The notes under the pieces are model-generated. The model was not told where the DNA came from. It did no database searches and saw only the letters and a program-made list of their open reading frames with translations. Positions 27,558-36,447 of a stretch of 64,000 nt of DNA are shown here, in pieces (position 1 is the stretch's first letter; each line of letters opens with the position of its first letter). A program made the position numbers and the translations under genes. The stretch is from Rhodocyclaceae bacterium (lineage in GTDB: Bacteria > Pseudomonadota > Gammaproteobacteria > Burkholderiales > Rhodocyclaceae), in contig JAVBYI010000009.1 in assembly GCA_030824115.1 (NCBI GenBank), positions 124,001-188,000 of the forward strand, read 5' to 3'.

Positions 27558-28292
27558 TTACATCCGGAAGTGTTCGCCGAGATACACGCGGCGGACACTT
27601 TCATTATCGATGATTTCGGCCGGATTGCCAGCCGCCAGCACTTCGCCTTCGTTGATGATCGTCGCGCGATCACAGATGCCCAGCGTTTCGCGTACGTTGT
27701 GGTCGGTGATCAGCACACCAATCTCGCGTTCTTTCAGGAACTTGATGATCTTCTGGATATCGATCACCGCAATCGGGTCGACACCCGCGAACGGTTCGTC
27801 GAGCAGGATGAATTTGGGGCGGGTTGCCAGCGCACGGGCAATTTCAACGCGGCGACGTTCGCCGCCGGACAAGGCGACCGCCTTCTGCTCACGCAAATGA
27901 CTGATGTGCAACTCCTCCAGCAACTCATCAAGGCGGGTTGCAATAGTCGGCTCATCGTAATCCTGCAGTTCCAGCACGGCCCGCACGTTCTCGGCGACCG
28001 TCAGTTTGCGGAATACCGAATTTTCCTGCGGCAGATAGGACAACCCGAGACGCGCCCGCTTGTGGATCGGCAGGTGCGTCATGCGCTGCTCCGTGCCATC
28101 GGCGGAAATGCTGATTTCGCCGGCATCGGACGCCACCAGACCGACGATCATGTAGAAGCAGGTGGTCTTGCCGGCGCCATTTGGGCCGAGCAGGCCGACC
28201 ACCTCACCGCCATCGACATGCAGGCTGACGTCCTTGACGACAGTGCGTGCGCGGTATTTCTTGTGCAGGTTGTAGACGGAAAGACGACTCAT
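27558..28292 (-). CDS. lptB: LptB, LPS export ABC transporter ATPase
   Basis: 244 aa. Walker [11 protein letters not shown]-loop [13 protein letters not shown], signature [15 protein letters not shown], Walker [14 protein letters not shown] and switch His in LITDHNV. It powers LPS extraction with LptFG. The ATG at 28292 overlaps the recX stop. Usually lptC-lptA precede lptB; here recX does, so lptB is separated from its partners. Confidence 0.95.
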   Translation of the reverse strand: MSRLSVYNLHKKYRARTVVKDVSLHVDGGEVVGLLGPNGAGKTTCFYMIVGLVASDAGEISISADGTEQRMTHLPIHKRARLGLSYLPQENSVFRKLTVAENVRAVLELQDYDEPTIATRLDELLEELHISHLREQKAVALSGGERRRVEIARALATRPKFILLDEPFAGVDPIAVIDIQKIIKFLKEREIGVLITDHNVRETLGICDRATIINEGEVLAAGNPAEIIDNESVRRVYLGEHFRM

Positions 28293-28726
28293 ACGTCTAT
28301 CTCTCCTGTCTCTTTGAGCAGCTTGCGGATGATCTCGCTGGAAAAGCCACGGCCCTGAAGAAAACGTGCCTGCTTGGCCCATTCCTTTGCATCCGCTGGC
28401 ACTGCCGCGAATTTCTTCTGCCACACAACTCGGGCACGGGCCAACTCATCGGGCAGGTCCTCAACCTGTGCCTGGACCAGCTCAGCCCCAACCCCCTTCT
28501 GTCGCAAGGTCTGGCGCAAACGTGCGCCGCCGAGGCGGCCGGCTTGGCTGCGCAGGTAGCTTTCGGCAAAACGGGCATCCGACTGCAATCCACTTCTGGC
28601 AAGTTCGTTCAACACGGTGTCGATTTCTTCTTCGGTGCCATGCGGCGCGAGTTTGCGGGCCAGTTCGGCGCGGGTATGTTCGCGCCGGGCCAGCAGTCTC
28701 ACTGCGCGGCTATAAAGTTCACTCAC
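28289..28726 (-). CDS. recX: RecX, regulator of RecA
   Basis: 145 aa. Three-helix repeats: [39 protein letters not shown] and [18 protein letters not shown]. RecX caps or disassembles RecA filaments. It overlaps recA (start inside the recA stop) and lptB, giving coupled recA-recX-lptB translation. Confidence 0.93.
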   Translation of the reverse strand: MSELYSRAVRLLARREHTRAELARKLAPHGTEEEIDTVLNELARSGLQSDARFAESYLRSQAGRLGGARLRQTLRQKGVGAELVQAQVEDLPDELARARVVWQKKFAAVPADAKEWAKQARFLQGRGFSSEIIRKLLKETGEIDV

Positions 28727-29742
28727 TCGGCCTCGACGGGTGCCGCCATGGCTGTCACGCCCACGGCCTCGCGCACCCGGTTTTCGATCTCGCGCGCCAC
28801 GTCGGCATGCTCACGCAGAAACTCACGCGCATTGTCCTTGCCCTGGCCGATCTTCTCGCCCTTGTAGGCATACCAGGCACCGGACTTCTCGACGATCTTG
28901 TGCTCGACACCGAGTTCAACCACTTCGCCCTGACGCGAAATGCCTTCCCCGTAGAGAATGTCGAAGTGCGCCTCGCGGAACGGTGGCGCCACCTTATTCT
29001 TGACGACCTTGACCTTGGTTTCGTTGCCGATCACTTCGTCGCCCTTCTTGATCGCGCCGGTACGGCGAATGTCCATGCGCACCGACGCATAGAACTTCAG
29101 CGCGTTGCCGCCGGTGGTGGTTTCCGGGTTGCCAAACATCACGCCGATCTTCATGCGGATCTGGTTGATGAAGATGACCAAGGTATTGGTGCGCTTAATG
29201 TTGGCGGTGAGCTTGCGCAAGGCCTGTGACATCAGGCGGGCCTGCAGGCCGGGCAACTGGTCGCCCATCTCGCCTTCGATTTCGGCTTTCGGCGTCAACG
29301 CGGCAACCGAGTCGATGACGATCAGATCGACGCCGCCGGAACGCACCAGCATGTCGGTAATCTCAAGACCCTGCTCGCCGGTATCGGGTTGCGAGATCAG
29401 CAAATCGGGCACATTCACACCCAGCTTGGCGGCATAGCTCGGGTCGAGGGCGTTTTCCGCATCGATGTAGGCGGCGACACCGCCGGCCTTCTGGATTTCG
29501 GCGACAACGTGCAGACACAGCGTGGTTTTGCCGGAAGACTCCGGGCCATAGATTTCCACGACACGGCCACGCGGCAGGCCGCCTATGCCCAAAGCGATAT
29601 CGAGGCCGAGCGAGCCTGTCGAGACAGTCTGAATATCATCGGTGGCAAGACCCTCGCCCATCTTCATGATGGAGCCCTTGCCGAACTGCTTTTCGATTTG
29701 TGCCAGTGCCGCTTGCAGGGCTTTGGTCTTATTTTCGTCCAT
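28723..29742 (-). CDS. recA: RecA recombinase
   Basis: 339 aa, complete. Walker [10 protein letters not shown] near residue 67, [38 protein letters not shown] and [15 protein letters not shown] are textbook RecA. It catalyses strand exchange and LexA self-cleavage. The upstream 27 bp before pncC contain no CTGT-N8-ACAG type SOS operator, so SOS control, if any, must act from further upstream or differ in sequence. Confidence 0.98.
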   Translation of the reverse strand: MDENKTKALQAALAQIEKQFGKGSIMKMGEGLATDDIQTVSTGSLGLDIALGIGGLPRGRVVEIYGPESSGKTTLCLHVVAEIQKAGGVAAYIDAENALDPSYAAKLGVNVPDLLISQPDTGEQGLEITDMLVRSGGVDLIVIDSVAALTPKAEIEGEMGDQLPGLQARLMSQALRKLTANIKRTNTLVIFINQIRMKIGVMFGNPETTTGGNALKFYASVRMDIRRTGAIKKGDEVIGNETKVKVVKNKVAPPFREAHFDILYGEGISRQGEVVELGVEHKIVEKSGAWYAYKGEKIGQGKDNAREFLREHADVAREIENRVREAVGVTAMAAPVEAE

Positions 29743-29769
29743 GATGGTCCTTCCGAAATATTGATCCGA

Positions 29770-30264
29770 TTATGGCATGTTTCTTGCGCGATCTAGCAGA
29801 CCGGAAAGCGCATGAAGTACCGATTGACGCCGGATACTCTCCCGATCACCGCTGAAAAGTCGGCGCTCGCAGGACGGCGTGCTATTTTTCCCTGACCACG
29901 CAAAGCAGACGGTGCCCACCGGCTTGTCCGGCGAGCCGCCGGCGGGGCCGGCGACTCCCGTAATTGACAATGAAATCAGCGCATTGGAGTGTTGCAATGC
30001 CCCTGCTGCCATGGCCATTGCAGTTTCCAGACTGACCGCACCGAAGGTTTCTATAGTGTTCATAGGAACACCGAGCATATCTGCTTTCGCGGCATTTGTA
30101 TAGGTGACAAAGCCACGGTCGAACCAGGCCGAGCTGCCGGGCGTGTGCGTAATGACCTGCGCCGCCCAGCCGCCGGTGCAGGATTCGGCCGTGGCGATCA
30201 TGAGGTTTCGGGCCAGACAGACTGCACCGATGGCCGCAGAGAGTTCGACCAGATCGCTATCCAT
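29770..30264 (-). CDS. pncC: PncC/CinA-C, nicotinamide-nucleotide amidohydrolase
   Basis: 164 aa. Stand-alone CinA C-terminal domain: TAESCTGGWAAQVIT, SSAWFDRGFVTYTNAAK, GVAGPAGGSPDKPVGTVCFA. It deamidates NMN to nicotinate mononucleotide, the phosphoribosyl donor for CobT, and commonly sits before recA. ERRLFSG near the C-terminus is encoded by the reverse reading of a motif copy (29855-29878). Confidence 0.92.
   Translation of the reverse strand: MDSDLVELSAAIGAVCLARNLMIATAESCTGGWAAQVITHTPGSSAWFDRGFVTYTNAAKADMLGVPMNTIETFGAVSLETAMAMAAGALQHSNALISLSITGVAGPAGGSPDKPVGTVCFAWSGKNSTPSCERRLFSGDRESIRRQSVLHALSGLLDRARNMP
29855..29878 (+). repeat. 24-bp motif copy 9 (in pncC)
   Basis: C for G at position 14; spacer GCAG. 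Antisense to pncC in the ERRLFS frame. Confidence 0.85.
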
Positions 30265-30273
30265 TGGCTTGCA

Positions 30274-30783
30274 TCAGAAAAAGCTCTCGACCAGCGTCTT
30301 GAAGAGCGCCAGCGTCAGCACGGTATAGCCGGCGGCCACGAGGTCATCCATCATCACGCCGAGACCATTCTTGACTTCGTTATCGAAGTAATTGGCCGGT
30401 GGCGGCTTGACGATGTCGTAGAAGCGGAACCACAGAAAGGCCGCGAGTTGCCAGAGCAGCGTGTCCGGCGTCATCAGCAGGACGATCCAGAAAGGCACGA
30501 TCTCGTCCCAGACGATGGCACCATGATCGACCACGCCGAGATTGCGGCCGGTGATGTGGCAGGCCGTTACCCCGAGCACGAAGGCCAGCGCCAGGAAAAT
30601 GGCCAGCGCGAACTCATCAGGGAACAGGCTGCGTAGAAACGGGTAGGTCAGCCAGGCGAACAGGGTACCGGCCGTGCCCGACGCCCACGGTGAAAGCCCG
30701 CTGCCAAAGCCGCAGGCGATCAGATGTGCCGGGTGGCGAAACAGGAAGGAAACAGGCGGGGATGGGGATTTTTTGATCTTCAT
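30274..30783 (-). CDS. pgpA: PgpA, phosphatidylglycerophosphatase A
   Basis: 169 aa membrane enzyme that dephosphorylates phosphatidylglycerol phosphate. GFGSGLSPWASGTAGTL, VVDHGAIVWDEIVPFWI and GVMMDDLVAAGY are the PgpA signatures, the last two containing the catalytic Asp residues. It overlaps thiL by 4 bp, the usual thiL-pgpA pair. Confidence 0.94.
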   Translation of the reverse strand: MKIKKSPSPPVSFLFRHPAHLIACGFGSGLSPWASGTAGTLFAWLTYPFLRSLFPDEFALAIFLALAFVLGVTACHITGRNLGVVDHGAIVWDEIVPFWIVLLMTPDTLLWQLAAFLWFRFYDIVKPPPANYFDNEVKNGLGVMMDDLVAAGYTVLTLALFKTLVESFF

Positions 30784-31718
30784 GAGGCAAAGTGGTCGTA
30801 GCCGCGCCGGGCAATCGTCACCGGCGCACCGTCAAGGGTCAGCACCGTCAACGCGGCGGCGTTGCCGGCGGTAATCTGCCCCAGACAGCTCAGGGACAGG
30901 GAAAGTGTTTTCCCGAGCACGAGGACTTCTGCATGCCGGTCGGCCGGGGCAGTAAATATCAGTTCGTAGTCGTCACCGCCGGACAGGAAACACTGCTCTT
31001 CAAAAGTCGGCGCTGGCGAGACGGCAAGTTGCAGGGTGGCAGCCACACCCGACTGCTCAAGGATATGGCCCAGATCGGCAAGAAGGCCATCGGAAACATC
31101 AATAGCGGCAGTGGCCAGCCCGCGTAGAGCCAACCCCAGCGCCACACGCGGCTGGGGACGATGCAAGGCAGTCAGACAGTCAGTGAGCGCCGGCTCACTT
31201 AACAGCGCCTGCCCCTGCAGGTGCGCCAGTCCTTGCGCTGCCCGCCCCGGCGCGCCGGAGACCCAAATTTCATCGCCCGGCCGGGCACCTGAACGCAACA
31301 GCGCGGCGCCGGCGGGTACCTCGCCGAAGATCGTCACGCAGAAATTGCGCGGGCCCTGGGTGGTGTCGCCACCGATGACGTCGATACCAAAAGCTTCCGC
31401 ACAGGCGAAAAAGCCGCTGGCAAATTTTTCAATCCAAGACTCAGTGGCGGCCGGTAACGCCGCGGCCAACAAAGCCCACTTCGGCTGGGCACCCATGGCG
31501 GCCATATCCGAGACATTCACCGCCAGCACTTTCCAGCCAAGATCCGCCGGATCGGTATTTGGCAGGAAGTGAGTGCCTGCCACCAGCATGTCGGTCGACA
31601 CCACCAGCTCGCAACCGGCCGCAGGCTGCAGGATGGCGCCGTCGTCACCGACGCCCAGTACGCTGTGAGGTGTCGGCCGCTTGAAGTACCGGTTGATCAG
31701 GGCAAACTCGGAGGGCAT
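30780..31718 (-). CDS. thiL: ThiL, thiamine-monophosphate kinase
   Basis: 312 aa. It phosphorylates thiamine monophosphate to the diphosphate. LGVGDDGAILQP, VSTDMLVAGTHF, VIGGDTTQGP, IDVSDGLLADLGHI and LSGGDDYELIF are conserved Mg-ATP blocks. Overlaps pgpA. The segment AVSPAPTF is encoded by the reverse reading of a motif copy (31002-31025), in the variable region before SGGDDYEL. Confidence 0.95.
   Translation of the reverse strand: MPSEFALINRYFKRPTPHSVLGVGDDGAILQPAAGCELVVSTDMLVAGTHFLPNTDPADLGWKVLAVNVSDMAAMGAQPKWALLAAALPAATESWIEKFASGFFACAEAFGIDVIGGDTTQGPRNFCVTIFGEVPAGAALLRSGARPGDEIWVSGAPGRAAQGLAHLQGQALLSEPALTDCLTALHRPQPRVALGLALRGLATAAIDVSDGLLADLGHILEQSGVAATLQLAVSPAPTFEEQCFLSGGDDYELIFTAPADRHAEVLVLGKTLSLSLSCLGQITAGNAAALTVLTLDGAPVTIARRGYDHFAS
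31002..31025 (+). repeat. 24-bp motif copy 10 (in thiL)
   Basis: Both arms perfect, spacer GCGA. Antisense to thiL, which reads AVSPAPTF. Confidence 0.92.
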
Positions 31719-31727
31719 GCCCGACGC

Positions 31728-32183
31728 TTATTTGGCGCTGATTTCGTGGGGACGTAATTCCGGCCCGAGCTTGTCGAGGATGCCATTGACGAACTTGTGG
31801 CCGTCGGTGCCGCCGTAGGACTTGGTCAGTTCGATCGCCTCATTGAGCACGACACGGTAGGGCGTTTCCGGGTGATCGCGCAATTCGCAGGCGGCGATCA
31901 GCAGGATGCCGCGCTCAATGGGGGAAATCTCGGCCCACGGGCGCTCAATATGCGGTTCGAGCAGGGCCTGCAAGGCCGCCGCGTTATTCAGCACGCCCTC
32001 AAGCAGCGCATCGTAAAGCGCGCGATTGGCCTTGTCGAAACCCGCCACGGATTCGGCCTGGACAATGATGGCCGCGGCATCCTGGCCGCCGACCAGATGC
32101 TGGTAAAGCCCCTGAACAACAAACTCGCGCGCACGATGGCGCGGGCTGGAGGGGTTCTTTTTCGGACTGACGTTGGTACTCAC
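31728..32183 (-). CDS. nusB: NusB, transcription antitermination factor
   Basis: 151 aa, all-helical. [50 protein letters not shown] (in pieces) and [15 protein letters not shown] are NusB signatures. It binds boxA with S10 in rRNA antitermination. The GTG at 32183 overlaps the ribH stop (GTGA); an upstream extension in frame belongs to ribH. The ribH-nusB pair is widely conserved. Confidence 0.94.
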   Translation of the reverse strand: MSTNVSPKKNPSSPRHRAREFVVQGLYQHLVGGQDAAAIIVQAESVAGFDKANRALYDALLEGVLNNAAALQALLEPHIERPWAEISPIERGILLIAACELRDHPETPYRVVLNEAIELTKSYGGTDGHKFVNGILDKLGPELRPHEISAK

Positions 32184-32692
32184 TTCACGGCTTTCAGCAG
32201 ATTGGCCATTTCGACGGCACACTGTGCCGCCTCCGTACCCTTCTGCAGCATGCGTACTTCAGCCTGGTCGTCGTTCTCGACCGTCAGCACGGCATTGGCA
32301 ATCGGAATGCCGGTGTTGAGCTGGACATCGGTGACACCGCGCGCCGATTCGTTCGACACGATTTCGAAATGGTAGGTCTCGCCGCGGATCACGCAGCCGA
32401 GCGCGACCAGCGCCGCGTATTTGCCGGTTTGTGCCATGGCTTGCAGGGTCAGCGGGATTTCCAGCGCGCCGGGCACCGTCACCAACTGAACATCCGTCAC
32501 GCCGAGGCGCCGCAGTTCATGGCAGCAGCCGGACAGCAAGCCCTCACCTACCACTTTGTTGAAACGCGCCATGACGATGCCGATCGAGAGGCCAGCGCCG
32601 GCAAGATTCGGTTCGATTTCCTTGAGGCCGTCGCAGCGTCCGGCGGGGGCGCCTGTACTTGCACTCATGTTGGCATTGGGGGTAAAGCTCAT
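32180..32692 (-). CDS. ribH: RibH, 6,7-dimethyl-8-ribityllumazine synthase
   Basis: 170 aa. [50 protein letters not shown] and [12 protein letters not shown] are the active-site blocks. It condenses the ribityl pyrimidine with DHBP. The first 25 residues are a variable extension and translation could instead begin at Met9. It overlaps ribBA by 4 bp. Confidence 0.95.
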   Translation of the reverse strand: MSFTPNANMSASTGAPAGRCDGLKEIEPNLAGAGLSIGIVMARFNKVVGEGLLSGCCHELRRLGVTDVQLVTVPGALEIPLTLQAMAQTGKYAALVALGCVIRGETYHFEIVSNESARGVTDVQLNTGIPIANAVLTVENDDQAEVRMLQKGTEAAQCAVEMANLLKAVK

Positions 32693-33789
32693 TTCAGGGC
32701 CTCCTCGGGCGAAAGGTAGCCGGAGATTTCCAGACCGAAGCCGGCCATGCTCGGCATCTTGCGCGGGCTGGCCAGCAAGCGCATCTTGCCGACACCGAGT
32801 TCACGCAGAATTTGCGCACCGATGCCGTAGATGCGGGGGTCCCACTTGGTGGCGGGCTTGGCGCCGTCGGCCGTCAGTGCATTGACGAGGTCGCTGCCGG
32901 TTTCGTTCCGGTGCAGCAGCACAATCGCGCCGCGCCCCGCCTTGGCAATCGCCTGCATGGCCTGGTCGATACTGAAGCTGTGGCGCTGGCTCTTGCAGTC
33001 AAGGAAGTCGAGGACCGACACCGGTTCATGGACGCGCACGAGCGCTTCCAGTTCAGGCTTGAGCTCGCCCTGCGTCAGGGTCAGATGCACGTCGCCGCTG
33101 GTCTGGTCGCGGAAGGCGCGCAGGCGGAAGCTGCCATGTGAGCAGATCACTTCCTTGTCGGCCACGCACTCGACCAGCTTTTCGTTTTCCGAGCGGTACT
33201 GGATCAGGTCGCGGATGGTGCCGATCCTGAGGCCGTGCTCCTTGGCGTATTCGATCAGATCGGGCAGACGCGCCATAGTGCCGTCGTCCTTGAGGATCTC
33301 GCAGATCACTGCGGCTGGTTCGCAACCCGCCATCTGGGCGAGGTCGCAACCGGCTTCGGTGTGGCCGGCACGCACCAGTACGCCGCCGCGTTGTGCCATC
33401 AGCGGGAAAATGTGGCCGGGCTGAACGATGTCGGCGGCCCGCGCGTTTTTGGCTACAGCCGCCTGCACGGTGCGCGCACGGTCATGTGCCGAGATGCCGG
33501 TGGTGACACCCTCGGCCGCCTCGATGGAAACGGTAAAGGCGGTGCCGTGCGGCGTCTTGTTGTCGCGCACCATCAGCGGCAATTCGAGTTGGCGGCAGCG
33601 GCCCTCGGTCAGCGTCAGACAGATCAGTCCGCGGCCGAACTTGGCCATGAAGTTGATCGCCTCGGGCGTGACGTGTTCGGCGGCGAGGACAAGATCGCCC
33701 TCGTTCTCGCGGTCTTCCTCATCGACGAGGATGACCATTTTGCCGGCACGCATGTCGGCGACGATGTCCTGAACTGAACTGATGCTCAC
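32689..33789 (-). CDS. ribB: RibBA-like: 3,4-DHBP synthase with degenerate GTP cyclohydrolase II domain
   Basis: 366 aa. The N-terminal DHBP synthase (1-200) is intact: [51 protein letters not shown]. The C-terminal GCHII-like domain has lost the zinc Cys cluster and the QEGRG region (it reads [17 protein letters not shown] and [11 protein letters not shown]), as seen in other betaproteobacterial RibBA proteins, so GTP cyclohydrolase must be supplied elsewhere. Start GTG at 33789 with SD AAGGAG; the longer ATG-started frame lacks homology. No FMN riboswitch is seen upstream. Confidence 0.93.
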   Translation of the reverse strand: MSISSVQDIVADMRAGKMVILVDEEDRENEGDLVLAAEHVTPEAINFMAKFGRGLICLTLTEGRCRQLELPLMVRDNKTPHGTAFTVSIEAAEGVTTGISAHDRARTVQAAVAKNARAADIVQPGHIFPLMAQRGGVLVRAGHTEAGCDLAQMAGCEPAAVICEILKDDGTMARLPDLIEYAKEHGLRIGTIRDLIQYRSENEKLVECVADKEVICSHGSFRLRAFRDQTSGDVHLTLTQGELKPELEALVRVHEPVSVLDFLDCKSQRHSFSIDQAMQAIAKAGRGAIVLLHRNETGSDLVNALTADGAKPATKWDPRIYGIGAQILRELGVGKMRLLASPRKMPSMAGFGLEISGYLSPEEALK

Positions 33790-33862
33790 AATAGATCGCT
33801 CCTTGGGGAAGGAGTGCATTTTACGCCGGGCCGCAGTTAATCCGCAGGCTTGGCAAATGATG

Positions 33863-33878
33863 TGGCGCACAAATTGCT
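33863..33878 (+). promoter_or_regulatory. Sigma-54 type promoter (-24/-12) for the 33915 gene
   Basis: TGGCGCA, four bases, TTGCT: GG and GC are ten bases apart as required, and the -12 element is perfect. It lies about 37 bases before the ATG, giving a plausible short leader. Confidence 0.6.
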
Positions 33879-33914
33879 CAGTGAAGGGCAAACAAGTTTT
33901 CTGTGGAGCCCGCC

Positions 33915-34193
33915 ATGCACGCCAATGACCAACAACAATTTCTCGAAAAGAAACTCAGCTTCCTGAAAATGCGCGTCGAAATGATCGCTTGGCGCGTTGA
34001 TGAACTGGGCATGTCGCCGGCCATCCGCCAGGCACTGCCTGAAGCCACGCTGGGTGTGATCGAATCGCTGCTCTACGAAACCCAGCCTGACCCGGACCGG
34101 CTCTCTCTCTACGAACAGACTGTCTGCCGCACCGAGGAAACCCTCGCCCAGAATCCTGAATTCTGGCGCAGCGGCAACGAAACCCTGCACTAA
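33915..34193 (+). CDS. Hypothetical small protein
   Basis: 92 aa, acidic and helical. FLEKKLSFLKMRVEMIAWRV is followed by LGMSPAIRQALPEATLGVI and a C-terminal helix ending QNPEFWRSGNETLH. No family recognised. The ATG at 33915 has GGAG six bases upstream; a GTG 12 bases earlier is in frame but lacks an SD. The gene has its own -24/-12 promoter and is followed after 62 bp by a YjfB-family gene, so a motility-related role is possible. Confidence 0.65.
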   Translation: MHANDQQQFLEKKLSFLKMRVEMIAWRVDELGMSPAIRQALPEATLGVIESLLYETQPDPDRLSLYEQTVCRTEETLAQNPEFWRSGNETLH

Positions 34194-34255
34194 GCTCAGT
34201 CCATCATCAATATTCCGCCAGCGCTGCCGTTAAGGCAGTCAGGAGGGATATTTTC

Positions 34256-34459
34256 ATGGACGTTTCCAGTATTGCCGCCGTTGCCTCGGAGATGAGTCAG
34301 GCGCGTACCGCCGAGGCGGTGCAACTGACCGTGCTCAAAAAGGCGATGGATATCGAAGCCCAAGGCGCCATGCAGCTGGTGGCTGCGGCCGCATCGGTCG
34401 TTTCTGCTTCGGCCAACAATCCACCCCACCTCGGTCAGCAGATCGATACGTTCGCCTAG
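34256..34459 (+). CDS. YjfB-family putative motility protein
   Basis: 67 aa. MDVSSIAAVASEMSQARTAE followed by VQLTVLKKAMDIEAQ and an Ala-rich helix is the YjfB pattern (Pfam 'putative motility protein'). SD AGGAGGGA is upstream. No promoter of its own was found, so it may be co-transcribed with the 33915 gene. The family is small and its mechanism unknown. Confidence 0.75.
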   Translation: MDVSSIAAVASEMSQARTAEAVQLTVLKKAMDIEAQGAMQLVAAAASVVSASANNPPHLGQQIDTFA

Positions 34460-34468
34460 GGCCACTGA

Positions 34469-34540
34469 GGGCAATTTTGCCCAGTCAGGCATCGGCAAGC
34501 CCTGCGTCTTTGCCGATGCGCCGGCATATCTTGCCGATGC
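34469..34540. repeat. Iterated GCATCGGCAA inverted/direct repeats
   Basis: GCATCGGCAAG (34489-34499) is followed by two reverse copies of TTGCCGATGC (34510-34519 and 34531-34540), so either can pair with the first. A GGGCAATTTTGCCC palindrome (34469-34482) lies just before. No T-run follows. The array fills much of the gap after the YjfB gene. Confidence 0.5.
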
Positions 34541-34588
34541 ACCTTCAAGCCAACCAGTAACATCATGATCTAAATAGCTTTAATTAGC

Positions 34589-34604
34589 TGGCACATGCCA
34601 TGCA
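34589..34604 (+). promoter_or_regulatory. Sigma-54 type promoter for the 34638 gene
   Basis: TGGCACA, four bases, ATGCA: six of seven bases at -24 and the essential GC at -12, with ten-base GG-GC spacing. It lies 33 bases before the start codon. Confidence 0.65.
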
Positions 34605-34637
34605 TTGAGTTCCGTCGTCGTCTCACGCCGGAACACC

Positions 34638-35108
34638 ATGCAAATCGCTTCAGTCAATCCAGGAATCGCCGCCGCCCTGACCAGCATCACTGCCGGGTTG
34701 GAGAAAAACAGTCCGGCTGCCGATGCCGCTCAGGAAGCCATCAAGGAATCCTCTGCCCCTTCAGAGCGCGCTGTTGCGCCGGTCGAGAACGAGCGCAGCG
34801 ACTCTGCCAACGTCTCCATTTCGGCCAACGCGCAAACCCAGGCGGCCAAAGGCTTGCCGGCGCCGGTCTATGCCGAGATCTGGCAGGGCGACATCAAGGT
34901 GGCCCAGGTAGACATCCATGGTCATGTCACCTCCTATTCCGCCATGCTCGCCTCCGGTGGCGGTGGACTGGCCGGGCCGCTGGTTGCCGCACAACGCGCC
35001 GTACAGGTGGCGCAACTGCTCGGTGGAGAAATTCGCAGCGCCGGACAATCGCTCGACAAGCAGACCTTGTTGATGCGCGCAAAATTGGCCAACACCTATT
35101 CAGTCTGA
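34638..35108 (+). CDS. Hypothetical protein
   Basis: 156 aa. It has no signal peptide. An N-terminal region rich in Ala, Ser and Glu (about 1-75) is followed by a conserved-looking block: LPAPVYAEIWQGDIKVAQVD, HGHVTSYSAMLASGGG, GPLVAAQRAVQVAQLLGGE. I do not recognise the family. It has its own sigma-54 type promoter and lies between two other sigma-54-linked small genes and the YjfB gene, suggesting co-regulation, possibly with flagellar functions. Confidence 0.65.
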   Translation: MQIASVNPGIAAALTSITAGLEKNSPAADAAQEAIKESSAPSERAVAPVENERSDSANVSISANAQTQAAKGLPAPVYAEIWQGDIKVAQVDIHGHVTSYSAMLASGGGGLAGPLVAAQRAVQVAQLLGGEIRSAGQSLDKQTLLMRAKLANTYSV

Positions 35109-35146
35109 GCGAAATTGGCCGATAAAAATACTTCAGTTCATGGAAT

Positions 35147-35162
35147 TGGCACGAAGCCTGCC
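35147..35162 (+). promoter_or_regulatory. Sigma-54 type promoter for the 35277 gene
   Basis: TGGCACG is a perfect -24 element, followed after four bases by CTGCC at -12, with ten-base GG-GC spacing. It is the best match in the window. Confidence 0.7.
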
Positions 35163-35276
35163 TATGTGTCGGCAAGCCCGCAGAAATAGAGGGTGAAACT
35201 GCTTCTAAACCCGCTTTAAGGAAAAAACTTGCCGCCCATGATGACCATCAGGCGGCACGGTTTGCCGGAGACCACG

Positions 35277-35642
35277 ATGCGTAAGAACCGTTCGAAACAA
35301 ACTGTATTGCCACTGGGCATCAAAAACAAACTCAAGACCGAGTTGCCCGCGCTGGTGGCACTCACGGCGATTGGCCAGTCATGGTTCACCGCCCAGCATC
35401 AGTCCGACCTGCTGGCAGTTGCGCTGGTGGTGCGCGAGATGGCGCTGCCGGGTAGCCTGCAGGCCGAATGCGCTGCCGAATTGCAGCGCCTGTGCGAGCA
35501 GGAAATCACCATGGACAATAAAACCGATATCGCGCTCAATCTCGCCGAATGCCTGCCCTGGCTACAGGTTCAGCAAAATCATCTGGTCGCCAAGGCCATC
35601 CAGGCCCTGTCGGAAAAAGCCAACCTCGCCATGGCGGCCTAG
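35277..35642 (+). CDS. Hypothetical protein
   Basis: 121 aa, helical, no signal peptide. A basic N-terminus (MRKNRSKQT) is followed by LVALTAIGQSWFTAQHQSDL, ALVVREMALPGSLQAECAAE and repeated helices. No family recognised. The ATG at 35277 has GGAG upstream; ATG codons at 35238 and 35241 offer longer alternatives in this region. A sigma-54 type promoter lies about 115 bases upstream, so the leader is longer than for its neighbours. Confidence 0.6.
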   Translation: MRKNRSKQTVLPLGIKNKLKTELPALVALTAIGQSWFTAQHQSDLLAVALVVREMALPGSLQAECAAELQRLCEQEITMDNKTDIALNLAECLPWLQVQQNHLVAKAIQALSEKANLAMAA

Positions 35643-35646
35643 TATT

Positions 35647-35670
35647 GCCGTCTTATCAGCGCCGACATTT
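35647..35670 (-). repeat. 24-bp motif copy 11 (stop codon of the FAH gene)
   Basis: Both arms perfect with T at 4; spacer ATAA. It overlaps the last two bases of the FAH stop codon. Confidence 0.88.
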
Positions 35671-36436
35671 ACTCGTAACGATTGACGAGCCGCCCAATCC
35701 CGTCAATCACCACTTCGACCGTATCGCCTGCCGCGAGCGGCCCGGCGCCGACCGAGGTGCCGCAGGCAATCACGTCGCCTGCTTCCAGTGTCATGTCCTG
35801 GGAAATGCGGCTGACGATTTCGGCCGGCGAAAAGAACATGTCGCTGACCGGATAGTCTTGGCGCACCTCGCCCGAGATGACTGCACCGACCCGCAGGCTG
35901 GCGGGATCAAGACCGGTGGCAATCACCGGGCCGAACACGCCGAAGGTGTCAAAGCTCTTGGCGCGCGTCCAATGCACGAAGGCCGGATCGAGGCGCATCA
36001 CATCGCGGGCCGTCACGTCATTCACGCAGGTATAGCCGAAGATGGCTGCCGGTGCCTCGGCGACTGACACCGCCTTGGAGCGCCGGCCGATCACAATACC
36101 CAGCTCCGCCTCGAACACCACCGCGCCGTGATAACCGGCCGGGCGGCGAATCGTGTCGCCATGCGCCGCAAAACAGTTGCTGCTCTTGAGAAAGTAGAGC
36201 GGATGCTCGGGGCGATGCAGCCCCTCCTTCGTTGCTCGCTCATGGAAGTTGTTCCACAGACCGATCATCTTGCCCGGCCGGCAGGGCATCAGCACGCGCA
36301 CGTCCGCCAGCGCAAACTGCTGTGACGTGGGCTGCGGGTCGGCAAACAGGTCGCCAGTCCAGACGGTGACGATTTCGTTGTCGAGGGTGCCGAAATGTTC
36401 AGCCCCTGCCGCTTCAAAGCGCAGCCAGTGGGTCAT
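35669..36436 (-). CDS. Fumarylacetoacetate hydrolase family protein
   Basis: 255 aa. FAH fold: VFEAELGIVIG provides two metal-binding acidic residues, YTCVNDVTARDVM, AKSFDTFGVFGPVI and GDVIACGTSVGAGPL are conserved blocks. Relatives hydrolyse acylpyruvates or decarboxylate oxaloacetate; the substrate cannot be told from sequence. The ATG at 36436 was chosen since upstream frame overlaps the ATPase gene. The stop lies within a motif copy (35647-35670). Confidence 0.85.
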   Translation of the reverse strand: MTHWLRFEAAGAEHFGTLDNEIVTVWTGDLFADPQPTSQQFALADVRVLMPCRPGKMIGLWNNFHERATKEGLHRPEHPLYFLKSSNCFAAHGDTIRRPAGYHGAVVFEAELGIVIGRRSKAVSVAEAPAAIFGYTCVNDVTARDVMRLDPAFVHWTRAKSFDTFGVFGPVIATGLDPASLRVGAVISGEVRQDYPVSDMFFSPAEIVSRISQDMTLEAGDVIACGTSVGAGPLAAGDTVEVVIDGIGRLVNRYE

Positions 36437-36447
36437 GCCTTTAATCC

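Noticed and set aside
26634-28358. A 574-codon open frame antisense to rpoN and lptB
   Set aside because: It lies opposite two clear genes, with no recognisable domain and the composition expected from a GC-rich antisense shadow.
29743-29769. An SOS box before recA
   Set aside because: No CTGT-N8-ACAG pattern is present in the gap.
29773-29788. TGGCATG-N4-TTGCG, a sigma-54 type site at the 3' end of pncC
   Set aside because: Spacing is correct but it points antisense into pncC with no gene to serve; probably chance.
33790-33914. An FMN riboswitch before ribBA
   Set aside because: None of the conserved FMN aptamer blocks is present.
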